Both the position numbers and the translations under genes were made by a program. Below are positions 63,444-64,000 of a DNA stretch of 64,000 nt, one piece after another; position 1 is the first letter of the stretch, and each line of letters starts with the position of its first letter. The notes below the pieces were generated by a model that ran no database searches, was not told the DNA's origin, and saw nothing but the letters and a program-made list of their open reading frames with translations. Source of the stretch: Shimia litoralis (GTDB taxonomy: Bacteria > Pseudomonadota > Alphaproteobacteria > Rhodobacterales > Rhodobacteraceae); NCBI RefSeq assembly GCF_005518135.1, contig NZ_SULI01000004.1, positions 150,770 through 214,769 on the forward strand, given 5' to 3'.

Positions 63444-64000
63444 TAATTCTGGCGCCCCCCTCGTTAACTGTTATTTGTTACAGATTTAGGCAAAAGTACT
63501 GTCAATAAAGACATCATCATTCCTCCCCAAAGTTGGGTATTCCCTACGCGACAATCGTTTCTGATCATCGTAAAATAGGGTGCGGAAGATAATCAGGCAC
63601 ACGGCCTTTCATTGGGCCAGTACGTACCCAGCTTTCTAGGCAACACCTCGAGAAGTCTTCTGCCTGTGCGGTAACGTACAGCTATGCCGAGTATAGTTCC
63701 GTGAGTGGGCTCGGTGTATCGTGAAGTGATTTTAGCAGCATCGGGACGTCCTTTTTTGGGGCGTCCTTTTTTAGGACCGCAGTCACTCTCGAATTCGGAA
63801 ACGCGTTGATTTACGTGATCCGACTTCTGGCACCCCCATATCAACCCGGACCACTTCTCGGCTTTCTCCAGAATGTGAGAGCGGATCAGGCAACAACCCC
63901 ACGCTCATGGCAAGGGCCGCCAATTCCGCGCGATTTGAAGTGGTCCTGCTTTTTAGGACAGGTTTGCGGCTTGGCTAAGATGCATCTGGTTTATGTTCAT
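63444..64000. other. Terminal region without a supported gene
   Basis: The last 557 nt contain no reading frame I can support. A minus-strand frame of 83 codons (63593-63844) contains KKGRPKKGRP encoded by a 15-bp tandem repeat but has no recognisable family or ribosome site. The composition seems similar to the rest. It could be the start of a low-density or decayed region that continues to the right. Confidence 0.5.
63745..63774. repeat. 15-bp tandem duplication
   Basis: GACGTCCTTTTTTGG is followed directly by GGCGTCCTTTTTTAG, two 15-bp units differing at two positions. On the minus strand this can encode KKGRPKKGRP. The poly-T cores may represent terminators or slippage; the meaning is unclear. 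Confidence 0.6.

Overview
The window looks like a chromosomal segment of an alphaproteobacterium of the Rhodobacterales (Roseobacter group). The lineage is inferred from gene content: a DUF6446-type protein between glyQ and glyS, a YcjX/YcjF pair, an ftsY/EamA/YciB block, phosphatidylcholine synthase, FolE2, a SAM-II riboswitch and a Tad pilus locus with GAVTVDW-type Flp pilins. G+C looks moderate (mid-50s percent by eye, not computed). I see no rRNA, complete tRNA, CRISPR array, insertion sequence or prophage. Gene density is very high, with many 1-4 nt overlaps.

Layout. 1-5.1 kb (minus strand): a glycyl-tRNA synthetase operon, glyQ - FkbM methyltransferase - DUF6446 - gltS - glyS; glyS runs off the left edge. 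5.2-7 kb: an exported peptidoglycan-binding protein with a degenerate trypsin-like domain. 7-12.8 kb: a ThDP-dependent decarboxylase-like enzyme coupled to trkH, then folE2, then metZ behind a SAM-II riboswitch and intrinsic terminator. 13-18.9 kb: alpha/beta hydrolase, GST, two tandem YciB/IspZ paralogues, an EamA transporter, ftsY and a YhhN lysoplasmalogenase. 19-25.2 kb: an orphan NuoEF-type (FdsB-like) subunit divergent from an AlkB-type monooxygenase, a small exported protein, xseA and purD. 25.3-31.1 kb: a PAS-LuxR regulator, a periplasmic ClpP-fold protein, a VCBS protein coupled to a [2Fe-2S] ferredoxin, a frameshifted lipoprotein and a DegP-type protease. 31.3-35.8 kb: DUF2065, hflC, hflK, gor and rpiA. 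35.8-39.8 kb: a MarR regulator divergent from a small membrane protein across repeated palindromes, a GST, sdaA and a lytic transglycosylase.

40.1-52.2 kb is the main gene system: a Tad (tight adherence/Flp pilus) locus with two Flp pilins, cpaB, secretin cpaC, OmpA lipoprotein, cpaE/tadZ, cpaF/tadA, tadB, tadC, tadD, a second TPR lipoprotein, prepilin peptidase cpaA/tadV and a terminal winged-helix plus AAA+ ATPase. No TadE/F/G pseudopilin genes are present here. 52.3-63.4 kb: a beta-hydroxyacid dehydrogenase, pcs, ogt, ileS, a VIT-family transporter divergent from a group III truncated haemoglobin, the YcjX/YcjF pair, truA and a FabH-family ketosynthase. The last 557 bases hold no gene I can support.

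No spectacular unknown system stands out. The best leads are the AAA+ protein ending the Tad locus, the Asp-Trp variant of the Flp pilin motif, the metZ riboswitch, the inactive-looking protease, the broken lipoprotein, the MarR/membrane-protein module with its operator array, and a possible hidden small gene upstream of ileS.
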